Origin: Rhodococcus opacus
GTDB taxonomy: Bacteria > Actinomycetota > Actinomycetes > Mycobacteriales > Mycobacteriaceae
Assembly: GCF_012396235.1 (NCBI RefSeq)
Contig: NZ_JAAXPA010000006.1
Span: 62,001-126,000 of the forward strand
Direction: 5' to 3'
Length of the DNA: 64,000 nt
Part shown: positions 1 through 7,692 of the stretch, in pieces
Layout: each line of letters begins with the position of its first letter
How positions within the stretch are numbered: position 1 is the stretch's first letter
Translations under genes and position numbers: made by a program
The notes under the pieces: generated by a model
What the model was told of the DNA's origin: nothing
The model's input: the letters and a program-made list of their open reading frames with translations, nothing else
The model's database searches: none

Positions 1-13
1 CGCCCCCCGGACG

Positions 14-358
14 TTAACAAGTACTCACCGGGGTGAAGAGGTGGTTCCGGTCGAGTGTGGAACCCGGCGTGCGACGGCCACCCCACCCGATCACGGCGCG
101 GTAGGCGCCGAGCGCCCCCGACTCCGCCAAACCCTCGGCGTCGGTGTGCGTCGAGTCCTCGGGAACCGGGGTGTCGAACGGCGCGACGTACAGCGCGTCG
201 GTGGGACAGTTCGCCTCACACATGAAGCACGTCTGACAGTCCTCCTGGTGCGCGACGACGGGTACCCCGTCCGCGCCGCGACGGAAGACGTCCGTCGGGC
301 AGACCTTGATGCAGATGTCGCATCGCACGCAGCGGTCGGCGACGACGACCTCGATCAC
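14..358 (-). CDS. 2x[4Fe-4S] ferredoxin, partner of the adjacent flavoprotein (copy 1)
   Basis: Small ferredoxin of about 114 residues with two complete cluster motifs: CVRCDICIKVCP near residues 10-21 and CQTCFMCEANCP near 41-52. The first 60 residues form the bacterial ferredoxin fold; the tail is acidic and not recognisable. The GTG start at 358 overlaps the upstream flavoprotein stop (GTGA, 355-358), so the two are translationally coupled. The same arrangement occurs at 33321-35251, where both partners are intact. By analogy with AprAB/FrdAB-type pairs it should carry electrons to or from the flavoprotein in the cytoplasm (inference). Here the partner is broken, so this ferredoxin may be an orphan. 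The next gene downstream lies outside the window. Confidence 0.85.
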   Translation of the reverse strand: MIEVVVADRCVRCDICIKVCPTDVFRRGADGVPVVAHQEDCQTCFMCEANCPTDALYVAPFDTPVPEDSTHTDAEGLAESGALGAYRAVIGWGGRRTPGSTLDRNHLFTPVSTC

Positions 359-1733
359 GACGCGACCGTCCGGGCCTCGGCGGTGCCACGTTCCGGCCGC
401 ACCCACACCTCGCCCAGTCCGCCCGACAGCGGTCGGCGGGTCTGCGCCGGATCGGCGTCCGGTAGGTCGGTGCGCACGTGCATCCCCCGGGTCTCGGTCC
501 GCGCCAGCGCGGAGTGCGTCGCCCACCGCGCGACGGCGAGCATCGCGGCGGCCGACCGTGCCTGCAGCAGCTCCCGTTCGGTGCCGCCGAGCAGATCGGC
601 GGCACCCGACCACGCCTCGTCGAGGGCTGTCACGCTGTCCTGCAGACTCGTCGCGCTGCGCCGGTAGCTGCGTCGCAGCGGCAAGGTGTGCTCCTGCACG
701 AGTCCGACGATGGAGCGCGACGCCTGCCGACGGGCCGACGGTCCGCGCAGTCGGTGCCGGCGACCCGGATGCCTCCGGTTCCGCGCACCGTTCCCTCCAG
801 GACTGCCCGCACGGGATACTTCTGCGTGAACGGGTCGATGCCGGCCTTGTCCAGCGGCAGAAAGTAATTCGGTTGCGACGTGCGCATGGCCGCGCGGATG
901 TCGGGCCTGGCTCGGTCCAGACGCGCGTACACGGGGCGGCCGGCGGCGAGGTGCGCCATCGCGGCGCCGCGTGCGGAGAAACCGCCGTCCCCGAGAGTCC
1001 GGCCGTCCGCGTCGTAGTACGTGGCGAACTGCATCATCAAACCCTTGCTGTGCCCACTCCACGCCGGTGCCAGCGCGTAGGCCGTCGAGAATTCCATGCC
1101 CGAGAACGACGCCTCGACCTCGGCCGCCATCAGGAGTCCGTCGCCGGTGTCGACGTTCGTTCCGAAGCTTCCCGACAGGAATGCGCAGCCGCCGGTCGCC
1201 ACGACCACTGCCCCGGCACGCACCGACCACGGGGCGTATCCGTTCTGCCGTTGCAGACCCGCGGCACCGGACACGATGCCGTCGCCGGTGGTGAGCAGTT
1301 CCAGGGCGGGGCTGTGGTCGAGGATGGTGACCCCGGCGCGGTGCACGCGCCTGCGCATCCGGCGCATGTACTCCGGCCCCTGCAGGCTGGTACGCACCTC
1401 CCGGCCGTCGTCGCCGGACGGAAACCGGTAGCCGGCGCCTGCCAGTTCATCCACCCGGTGGTGGGTTTCCTCGGGCACCCGGTACATCCAGGCCGGCTCG
1501 GACAGTCTGCCGCCGCCCTCGAAGCGGGCCTGCACCGACCGTTCGCGTGCAGGCCCGGGCGGGACGTTCCACAGGTTGTTGCCGCCCGACGCGGTGGGGC
1601 CGCTGGTGCCGCAGTAGCCCTTGTCGGCGAGGACGACCCGCGCGCCCGCCCGGGCCGCCGCCAGTGCCGCCCACGTTCCGGCGGGTCCGCCGCCGAGGAC
1701 GAGGACGTCGGCGTCGATCTCGAGCCGGCTCAC
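355..1733 (-). pseudogene. FAD flavoprotein of the fumarate/adenylylsulfate reductase type, internally deleted (copy 1)
   Basis: The N-terminal part reads well: Rossmann motif VLGGGPAGTWAALAAARAG, then DKGYCGTSGPTASGG, then a long FAD/substrate domain down to VRGTGGIRVAGTDCA. At about 735-745 the frame changes and the reading resumes in the C-terminal helical domain (TRTETRGM-like end, stop at 355). Compared with the intact paralogue at 33656-35251, about 65-75 residues are missing, including the GLFAAGDAATRERICGG stretch that closes the FAD site. The loss is not a multiple of three. The GTG start at 1733 overlaps the small upstream gene. I therefore read it as a pseudogene, although a truncated N-terminal protein could still be made. 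A sequencing or assembly error could explain a frameshift but not a deletion of about 200 bp. Confidence 0.85.
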
Positions 1734-1819
1734 GAAGCGAACAGCATCGCCGACGCGGCGACGGCCGCCCCGGTTCGTTCGGACAGCGGACGGCGGAACA
1801 ACCAGTCGAGCAGAGACAT
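1730..1819 (-). CDS. very small protein upstream of the flavoprotein
   Basis: A 29-residue reading frame starting MSLLDWLFRRPLSE, with an amphipathic start and a short hydrophobic alanine-rich end. Its TGA overlaps the GTG start of the flavoprotein by 4 nt, which suggests translational coupling or a leader peptide. The intact flavoprotein copy at 35251 has no obvious equivalent. No function can be assigned. Confidence 0.4.
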   Translation of the reverse strand: MSLLDWLFRRPLSERTGAAVAASAMLFAS

Positions 1820-2022
1820 CGTTACCCCCGGTCGGAGCGGTATGGACACCGCTCGATCGTCGGCTGACCGGCTCGCCCGAACAAGAGTTCTCGTCAGCGT
1901 GCGCCGAACCCCGGCAACCATCCAGCGAACCCGCCCGGACGACTCGTCTTCCGGACACATGCGGCAGCCGGCGGCACCGCCCTCTATGGTGGACGCATTT
2001 GCACGCCGAGGACGGGTAGCAC
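1820..2022. promoter_or_regulatory. divergent intergenic region
   Basis: About 200 bases separate the minus-strand small gene/flavoprotein/ferredoxin operon from the plus-strand gene at 2023. It must hold the promoters of both units. I see no convincing -10/-35 pair or palindrome. Confidence 0.35.
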
Positions 2023-2577
2023 ATGGACGACAGGACTGTAGCGATCGGGGCACTCGCGATTGCCACCGTGTCGGCGGTCTCCGGCCTGATGATCGGTGCC
2101 GCGGGCGGCGCGTTCGGCAACCGCGGGCCGGACGTCGTGCCGCCACCGCTGACGTCGGAGGGCCTGCAGGCCGCCGGGCCCTACAGCGCCGCACCGGCCA
2201 CCTTCCAGGTGTTCGTCCCGCCGACCCCCACCTGGCAGATGGCCGACCTCACCACCCCACGGGCCGTCACGCTCACCACCGAACCGGCTCCGGTGACCAC
2301 CGCGCCGCCGCCCGCGCCCTCGACGACCCCCGCCCCGCCACCGCCGCCACCCGTCCGGACCACGGTCGCGCCGCCTCCCCCGACGATCAGCCTGGCCCCG
2401 GTCACCACACCCGTGACCCGGCCTCCCGTCATCACGACGACCGAGCAGACCGTGCCCCGGATCGCGGCCCCGCCGACGGCGTCACCCGCGGAGCCGACAC
2501 TGCCGCCGGTCACCACCACGACGACGACGCGTCCGGTGATCACCATCCCGCCCGTCACCACCAGACCGCGGGGCTGA
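2023..2577 (+). CDS. membrane-anchored Pro/Thr-rich protein
   Basis: 184 residues. An N-terminal hydrophobic segment (about residues 6-28, AIGALAIATVSAVSGLMIG) would act as an uncleaved signal anchor. The rest is low-complexity Pro/Thr/Val sequence (TTEPAPVTTAPPP, PPPPPVRTTVAPPPP, PVTTTTTTRPV) and probably lies outside the membrane, perhaps spanning the cell wall. Very similar PPPPxRTTVAP segments occur in the unrelated DUF6777-LCCL protein at 60006-61439. It precedes the PPE-like/EspG genes on the same strand, about 126 nt away. No enzymatic domain is visible. Confidence 0.7.
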   Translation: MDDRTVAIGALAIATVSAVSGLMIGAAGGAFGNRGPDVVPPPLTSEGLQAAGPYSAAPATFQVFVPPTPTWQMADLTTPRAVTLTTEPAPVTTAPPPAPSTTPAPPPPPPVRTTVAPPPPTISLAPVTTPVTRPPVITTTEQTVPRIAAPPTASPAEPTLPPVTTTTTTRPVITIPPVTTRPRG

Positions 2578-2703
2578 GGCCCACCCGAGCCTTTCCGAGA
2601 TCGGGAGCGGTGACAAGCCCGGTGCAGGAGTCGGTAAGGTGGCTTCCCGCCGGATTGGGGGGTCCACTCCGGGACCGTGAGTGTCCAGCATCGGAGGTCG
2701 GGG

Positions 2704-3621
2704 ATGAGTGGCGGGGAGAATTTTCGGTCGGGCGAGTGGGATCACCGAGCCATCAGGTGTGCGGTCGACGCGCTGAGGCCCGCCGAGTCCGGTGCGGTGG
2801 CCGCGGCCTGGGACGACCTCGGACGCCGATTCCAGGAGTCGGTCACCGAGTTCCACGACGCGACCCGTGCCGCCGTCAACACCGGTTGGCGTGGGCCGAC
2901 CGCGGACGCGGTGGCGTCGGCGCTCGACGACTACGCCGCCCAAGCCGGGCAGGTCGGCGACCGATTCACCGATGTGGCGGATGCGTTGCGGCACGCGACC
3001 ACCGGAGCCGAAGCGGTCCGCGGCGCGGTGGGTCGGCCCGGCGAACACCCGACCGACTGGACCCAGGTGCTGCCCGTCAACTGGACTGCGGAAGCCGACG
3101 CCGACGCCGCAGAACAGAACGCGAAGGCCGCCATGGACACCTTCTACACCTCGGCGTATCGGGTCGCGGACGAACAACTCCCCGCTGCGGGCCTCGCCGC
3201 GACCGATGCCGCGGCAACGGCAAACGGTCAGCCGGTGGGCTTCGACATCGGACCGAACGGGGTGCACGGCATACCCAGCGATGAGCAGGTGGCCGAGCCC
3301 GAATCCGAATCCGTCCCGCGCAATGAGCACCGCAAGAGCGGCGAGGTGCTGCTCGAGGACTCGCCGGCGCCCGCACAGGGTGCGCCGGGTTCGATCGCGG
3401 GTGCGGCGCTGGCCGGGGCCGTCGGCGGCGGGGTGGCGCAGTACGCGCGCAGCATCGTGTCCTCTCACCGGACGACCACCCCCGAACGGCCGGGCGCTCC
3501 CGCCCTGCCAGCCGCGCGGGAAGACGAGGCGGAGCCCCCGACGTACCTCGAAAGCATCGACGAGGGAAGCGAACTCGTCGGAAGATTGCCTCTCGTGACA
3601 CCCGCGGTGATCGGCCGATAG
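2704..3621 (+). CDS. PPE/WXG100-superfamily-like protein
   Basis: About 305 residues from the ATG at 2704, preceded by GGAGG at 2693-2697; the GTG at 2677 lacks such a site. The N-terminal 160 residues are predicted helical and carry a W-x-G turn (NTGWRGPTADAVASALDDY), the hallmark of ESX-exported WXG100/PPE helical hairpins. The C-terminal part is acidic and Ala/Pro-rich, with a glycine-rich segment (IAGAALAGAVGGGVAQYA). The next gene, 2 nt downstream, is an EspG-type chaperone, whose known role is to bind PPE substrates of type VII secretion. I infer a secreted ESX substrate. No EccC/EccD machinery lies in the window, so export would rely on a locus elsewhere. Confidence 0.75.
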   Translation: MSGGENFRSGEWDHRAIRCAVDALRPAESGAVAAAWDDLGRRFQESVTEFHDATRAAVNTGWRGPTADAVASALDDYAAQAGQVGDRFTDVADALRHATTGAEAVRGAVGRPGEHPTDWTQVLPVNWTAEADADAAEQNAKAAMDTFYTSAYRVADEQLPAAGLAATDAAATANGQPVGFDIGPNGVHGIPSDEQVAEPESESVPRNEHRKSGEVLLEDSPAPAQGAPGSIAGAALAGAVGGGVAQYARSIVSSHRTTTPERPGAPALPAAREDEAEPPTYLESIDEGSELVGRLPLVTPAVIGR

Positions 3622-3623
3622 TC

Positions 3624-4301
3624 GTGGGGCACTGGGTGTTGACCGGCCCGCAGTTCTCGGCGTTGTGGGCCCGGACCGGCCAGGACCGCATTCCGTATCC
3701 GTTCAGGGTCACGAGCACGCTGGCCACCGCCGACGAGTACGCGGCGGAGCAGCGCCGGATCCGCGCCGCCTTCTCCGGACCCGAACACGACGCGCTCGAG
3801 TCGGCGCTGCTGGTGCTCGCCAAACCCGACCTCCGAATCGAGATCTCCGGTTCGGCAGATGCGGACGGCGGTACCCCGGTCCGCATGACAGGAGCCCTTG
3901 CACGCGGGCACGGGATCGCGGCGGTGCAGCATCCGGGCGCCGAAGTGGTAATCCGGAGCTGCGAACCGTACGACGTCAGCCGGCAGCTGATCGCTCAGCT
4001 CCCCGACACCGACGCCGGCGCGGCGGCGGGCGTCGTGGTCCCGCCGACACCGGCCGGGAGCGCACGAGCCGCCCGGATCCTCGACCGTCCGTCGACGAGC
4101 CAGGGGGTCGTCACCGTGATCCGCGGCGCGCGGCACTCACCACGCCCCGTCGGCGGTCTGGCGTGGCGGGACATCGAGGGCGACGGCCGGTACCTCGTGT
4201 GGGGCGATTCCGCCGTGGCGGTGGAACCGGGCACGTCGTGGGACCTCCTCGACGCCGTCACCCGGCTGACCGGACGGATCGCGGCCGGTCACCCCGTCTG
4301 A
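3624..4301 (+). CDS. EspG-family ESX secretion chaperone
   Basis: 225 residues with the N-terminal signature of the EspG family (WVLTGPQFSALWARTG, then PYPFRV). EspG proteins are cytosolic chaperones that bind the tip of PPE proteins and keep them soluble for the type VII secretion ATPase. The GTG start lies 2 nt after the stop of the PPE-like gene, so the pair is co-translated. Length is slightly short for the family (about 250-280). The assignment rests on the N-terminal motif plus the neighbour; the C-terminal half is not diagnostic to me. Confidence 0.8.
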   Translation: MGHWVLTGPQFSALWARTGQDRIPYPFRVTSTLATADEYAAEQRRIRAAFSGPEHDALESALLVLAKPDLRIEISGSADADGGTPVRMTGALARGHGIAAVQHPGAEVVIRSCEPYDVSRQLIAQLPDTDAGAAAGVVVPPTPAGSARAARILDRPSTSQGVVTVIRGARHSPRPVGGLAWRDIEGDGRYLVWGDSAVAVEPGTSWDLLDAVTRLTGRIAAGHPV

Positions 4302-4395
4302 GCGCGCCACCCCCTCCTGCGCTGCGGTCTCGGCGATCGCCGCTACCGTATAGAGCGGAAGTAGGTGATTCGTGGTCGACCCGGACGGAGCAGAC

Positions 4396-5730
4396 ATGCA
4401 GGACTTCGATCTGGATTCGAGTGTGAACCGCGACTGGGCCGAGTTCCAGCGGCGCCTCGCGGACTATCTGGCAGCGATGCAGGACGAGGACCTTCTGGTC
4501 CTCGAATCGGGATTCGAGGAGCTCGACGAATCCCAGGGACTGATGCCGTGCATTCAGTTCGTCGTGTGGGACGGTGACACGGTGCGCTGCGAGGTGCCGT
4601 CGAACCACTACCTGCACCCCGACCGCGCACTGACCGAGGCCGAGCAGACGTACCTCACCGAGCTGGGCTGGAACCGGCCGACGCGCGGCCCGGACGACGA
4701 ACCCGACGACGGCTCCCCCGCGTTCTACGTCGACAAGAAGCTGTCGTGGTCGGATCAACTGGCCGCGATGGCCGTGGCCGCGTTCCGCGACGTCTGGGGA
4801 ATCACGCATCCCGCGTTCCTGAGCACCGAGACGTCGAGTACGGATCCCGAGGCCACGTTCGACCCGGTTGCGGTGCGGCCGCCGCTCGTCGCGCAACTCG
4901 ACCCCGCGGCCGCCGTGGTCCCCCGCGACGTCGAGCATCTCCACGAACTGATCACGCTCGCGTTGGTGCCGATGCTCGGACTGCTGCCCGAACGCGACCC
5001 GGACGGCGACGTCCCGATCCGGATGGGCAACACCATCCTGTTCGTCGGCCCGCTCGCCGACACCGTCGACGTGCAACTGTTCGCGCCGCTCGTGCACGAC
5101 ATCAGCGACCGCACCCGCGCGGCCGAGGTCACCGCCGACCTCAACCGCACGTGGTCACGGATCAAGTTCGTGCTGGTCGACGACCGGTTGTCGGCGTTCC
5201 TGGAAGTGTCGGGCAACCCGTTCGTCCCGCAGCACCTCACGGACAGCTGCAAGGCGTTCTCCGATTTCCTGAGCACCGTCGACAACGAGTTCGCGTCGCG
5301 GTTCGGTGGCGAACTGTTCTTCCACCGCGACTCCGGCCCGGACGCCGAACCGGAGGCGGATGCGGCACCTCGCACCGAGAACCGGATGTCGTCCACCGAC
5401 CTGCCGAAGGAACTCCAGACGCTGTTCCATCTCCATGCCGGGCCCGGAGGCGACACCGATCCGGCTGTCGTCACCGACGTCTGCGGTCACGACCGCGACC
5501 GGATCCTCGTGCTCCTGGACACCGGCATCGCCTGGGTGACCCGGTTGCGTGAAACCGACGATGCGTCGGCGGACCAGTGGGAGCGCATCGTCGGCGCCCT
5601 GCGCCACGCCCTCCGCACCGTCGTGCTGCCACCGACGGCGAGCGCTCCCGACACCAAGCCGCGGCCCGAGCAGATGGGGCTGTTCACCAACCCCGAGGAG
5701 CAGACCCTGTTCGACGATCCGTCGTCCTAG
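4396..5730 (+). CDS. TY-Chap (YbjN / type III secretion chaperone-like) protein
   Basis: About 444 residues, cytoplasmic, strongly acidic, no signal or membrane segment. It shows repeated alpha/beta units resembling the actinobacterial TY-Chap architecture: an N-terminal region (VNRDWAEFQRRLADYLA, IQFVVWDGDTVRCEVP), a middle YbjN-like chaperone domain (MGNTILFVGPLADTVDVQLFAPLV then LVDDRLSAFLEVSGNPFVP), and a C-terminal part. Such proteins are thought to bind peptides. Placement directly after the PPE/EspG pair supports a chaperone role for ESX-type substrates (inference). I prefer the ATG at 4396 (GGAG 5-6 nt upstream) over the in-frame GTG at 4372, which also has a weak AGGT. Confidence 0.65.
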   Translation: MQDFDLDSSVNRDWAEFQRRLADYLAAMQDEDLLVLESGFEELDESQGLMPCIQFVVWDGDTVRCEVPSNHYLHPDRALTEAEQTYLTELGWNRPTRGPDDEPDDGSPAFYVDKKLSWSDQLAAMAVAAFRDVWGITHPAFLSTETSSTDPEATFDPVAVRPPLVAQLDPAAAVVPRDVEHLHELITLALVPMLGLLPERDPDGDVPIRMGNTILFVGPLADTVDVQLFAPLVHDISDRTRAAEVTADLNRTWSRIKFVLVDDRLSAFLEVSGNPFVPQHLTDSCKAFSDFLSTVDNEFASRFGGELFFHRDSGPDAEPEADAAPRTENRMSSTDLPKELQTLFHLHAGPGGDTDPAVVTDVCGHDRDRILVLLDTGIAWVTRLRETDDASADQWERIVGALRHALRTVVLPPTASAPDTKPRPEQMGLFTNPEEQTLFDDPSS

Positions 5731-5825
5731 AAGCCGCCCTTTCGACGATCGGTCCGGGTTTCCCGGGATGTGGCGTACTGTCAGCACTATCGGAGCCGTC
5801 CAGGTTCCGCATTCAGGGATGGTCC

Positions 5826-5960
5826 ATGGCTGACAAATCGCCCCGCAATTCCATGTCGAAGAAGTCCGGTAAGTCGCTGAAGGAGAAGCGCGCCGACAAG
5901 AAGATGAAGACCAACGGACAAAGCGATCCGGAAATCGTCTCGCACGTCAAGAAGCGCTAG
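5826..5960 (+). CDS. small lysine-rich conserved protein
   Basis: 44 residues beginning MADKSPRNSMSKKSGKS and ending KKR, with about a third lysine/arginine. Short basic proteins of this kind are common in mycobacteria and rhodococci, but I know no function for them. The ATG at 5826 follows AGGGATGG. The stop codon TAG lies in the outer flank of palindrome R1. Confidence 0.65.
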   Translation: MADKSPRNSMSKKSGKSLKEKRADKKMKTNGQSDPEIVSHVKKR

Positions 5961-5962
5961 CG

Positions 5963-6008
5963 CCCGTGCGCCTTTCTGGTAGCGGCAGCAGCCACAAAGG
6001 CGCACAAG
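5963..6008. repeat. 46-bp palindrome family, copy R1 (arm class B)
   Basis: Left arm CCCGTGCGCCTTTCTGGTAG is identical to that of copy R3; a 6-nt loop follows, and the right arm matches the R3 right arm at 15 of 20 positions. It lies just after the stop of the small basic protein and upstream of a regulator remnant. Arms pair best over GTGCGCCTTT / AAAGGCGCAC. Probably a terminator or REP-like element. Confidence 0.85.
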
Positions 6009-6091
6009 CCGTCAGGCGACGACGGAGCGCTGGGGGACGCCCGAGTACTCGCTGAGCGGGCGAATCAAACTGTTCGACGCGCCCTGCTCGA

Positions 6092-6688
6092 TTGCAGCGG
6101 GCCCTTCAACTCCCCGATCGCCGCGGAGGACGAGTCGCTGACCGCCGAGTCCGCCGCGCTCGCGCGAATCGGGTTGGCTCCTACTTCGCCGGGGCGCTCA
6201 TCCTGCCGTACACGCTGTTCCTGGGTGCCGCCGAATCACTCCACTACGACATCGACCTGCTGGGCCTGAAGTTCGAGGTGGGGTTCGAGACGATCTGTCG
6301 CCTGCTGTCGACGCTGCAACGGCCGGGCCAGCGCGGCGTGTCGTTCTTCTTCGTCCGCACCGATGGCGCCGGGAACATTTCGAAGCGCCAGTCCGCCACC
6401 GCATTCCACTTCTCCCGAGTCGGCGGCAGCTGCCCGCTGTGGGTGGTCCACGAGGCGTTCGCGAATCCCGGCCGGATCCTCACGCAGGTGTCGAAGATGC
6501 CGGACGGGCGCGCCTACCTGTGGATCGCGCGCACCACCCACAGCGGCGGTCTCGGATATCTCGCCCCAGAACGCAATTTCGCGATCGGCCTCGGCTGCGA
6601 CATCGGGTACGCCGATCGGTTGGTCTACTCACGCGTGCGCGCAACGCGCGTTCCCGCAGCTGGGCCGGTAGGCGCTCCGCGCCCGTGA
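6092..6688 (+). pseudogene. C-terminal fragment of a ScfR/RamB-type XRE regulator
   Basis: From about 6167 the reading frame gives NRVGSYFAGALILPYTLFL, a typical segment of the short-chain fatty acyl-CoA regulator (RamB/ScfR) C-terminal domain, and continues through GLGCDIGYADRLVYS. The family normally has an N-terminal helix-turn-helix and about 470 residues, and continues past this point to a cysteine-rich end. Here the helix-turn-helix is absent, the residues before NRVG are unrelated, and the 3' end runs into palindrome R2, which supplies the stop (APRP*). The fragment is bracketed by palindromes R1 and R2. It cannot bind DNA as it stands. Confidence 0.8.
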
Positions 6689-6727
6689 GTGGTTGACGGG
6701 TCCAGGAACTCGTCAACCACTCACGGG
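6682..6727. repeat. 46-bp palindrome family, copy R2 (arm class A)
   Basis: Arms CCCGTGAGTGGTTGACGGGT and ACTCGTCAACCACTCACGGG around a 6-nt loop. The outer 19-bp stem (6680-6698 with 6711-6729) is perfect. It sits between convergent reading frames and provides the TGA of the ScfR remnant. Confidence 0.9.
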
Positions 6728-6806
6728 CGTAACGCTGCTCGCACCTGAACCTCGGCCATCGCCTCCGCCCTGTCGGTGGCATCGGCGTGGATTGCGAGCA
6801 GTGCGG

Positions 6807-7370
6807 CTAGGGCCGTCGCCCGAACCAGTCGAGGAGTCGGGTCTGCTGCGAAGCGTCGGGAGGCACTGTGCCACTCGGGCCCTCGCCGTACGCGCCGAAC
6901 GCGAGCATGTCGTCCAGATGTGGTTCGACCACACGAGACAGCCCGGCGACCACAGGCGGGTCGAGAGTTTCATCGAGGCCCGCCGCGCGGAGGAGGTCCC
7001 ACGCGTGAACCACAAGGTCGACGAGCCGGAAGCGCAGGAACGCTTCGGCAGGGACGTCGCCCCTCGGGCCTGGAACTGGCTGTTCCGGTGGTGCGGCGGC
7101 GAAGGCCTCGGCCTGGTGTCGCCACGATTCGGCCACCGCGGCGACCGGGTCGTCTCCGAGCTGGTCGTCTGTGAGCATGTTCCGGGCTTGTTCACGACCG
7201 ACGCCGGCAAGCAGGAGCGCAGTGAAGCGGTTTCCCACCACGACGTGCTCGACCAGGTCACGCACCGACATCTGTGACGGTGTGGGCAGGTCCCATGAGT
7301 CCACCGGCAGGTGGCGCACCACGCGCTCGAATTCGGCCGAGGCAGCGAGAATGAGTTCCACCTCTCGCAC
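6807..7370 (-). CDS. DinB/mycothiol-isomerase-like protein of the TIGR03086 type
   Basis: About 187 residues. The pattern is that of mycothiol-dependent DinB-fold proteins: ASAEFERVVRHLPVDSWDLPTP, then MSVRDLVEHVVVGNRF, with the histidine of the first metal site in LVEHVV, and a second histidine in LVDLVVHAWDLLRAAG. Members bind a divalent metal and often use mycothiol, but substrates are mostly unknown. The start is uncertain; I use GTG 7370 because the family begins close to the helix that starts at REVELILAA. The frame stays open to 7481. Convergent with the ScfR remnant across palindrome R2. Confidence 0.7.
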   Translation of the reverse strand: MREVELILAASAEFERVVRHLPVDSWDLPTPSQMSVRDLVEHVVVGNRFTALLLAGVGREQARNMLTDDQLGDDPVAAVAESWRHQAEAFAAAPPEQPVPGPRGDVPAEAFLRFRLVDLVVHAWDLLRAAGLDETLDPPVVAGLSRVVEPHLDDMLAFGAYGEGPSGTVPPDASQQTRLLDWFGRRP

Positions 7371-7692
7371 GGTAGCGGTCGTGGACTTGCTCCGGGAAGG
7401 TGCGACGTCGCGGATGTCCTTCTCGGGAACGGCGTACGGCCGGGTTTGCTTGCTGGGCTCGTCAACTAGCGGCGGCGGCAAGCGCCCGAGTCCGGCCCGC
7501 GGTGCCGTCGAGATTGTGCTCCGTCGATCAACGAGGCGACTGGATCGGTGGGTTTATCTGACCGGGGGCCCTGCGGCGGCGGCGGCAATCAGGGTGCTCG
7601 CCGCGATCTGACGCCAGCGTGCGTCGCCCACCCTGCGAAAGCCCAGGCATGAGGTGGTGGTCGAGGATCCGCCACCGGAACGGAAAAGCGCG
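7371..7692. other. intergenic stretch without a supported gene
   Basis: About 320 bases between the DinB-like gene start and the glycosyltransferase stop. It should carry the promoter of the DinB-like gene. Short frames here show no recognisable protein. There is a GGGGGCCC-type GC run near 7563-7572 and no clear repeat. Confidence 0.4.

Noticed and set aside
1..30. GTTAACAAGTACTCACC at the left edge as a ninth palindrome copy
   Set aside because: Only part of the class A inner arm is similar, and the CCCGTG end cannot be seen; too short to claim.
306..3284. A 992-residue plus-strand open frame
   Set aside because: Overlaps the flavoprotein/ferredoxin genes antisense and the plus-strand genes at 2023 and 2704 in a different frame; no recognisable protein.
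7482..7692. Possible transposase or gene remnant before the glycosyltransferase
   Set aside because: Short open frames show no match to a known family.
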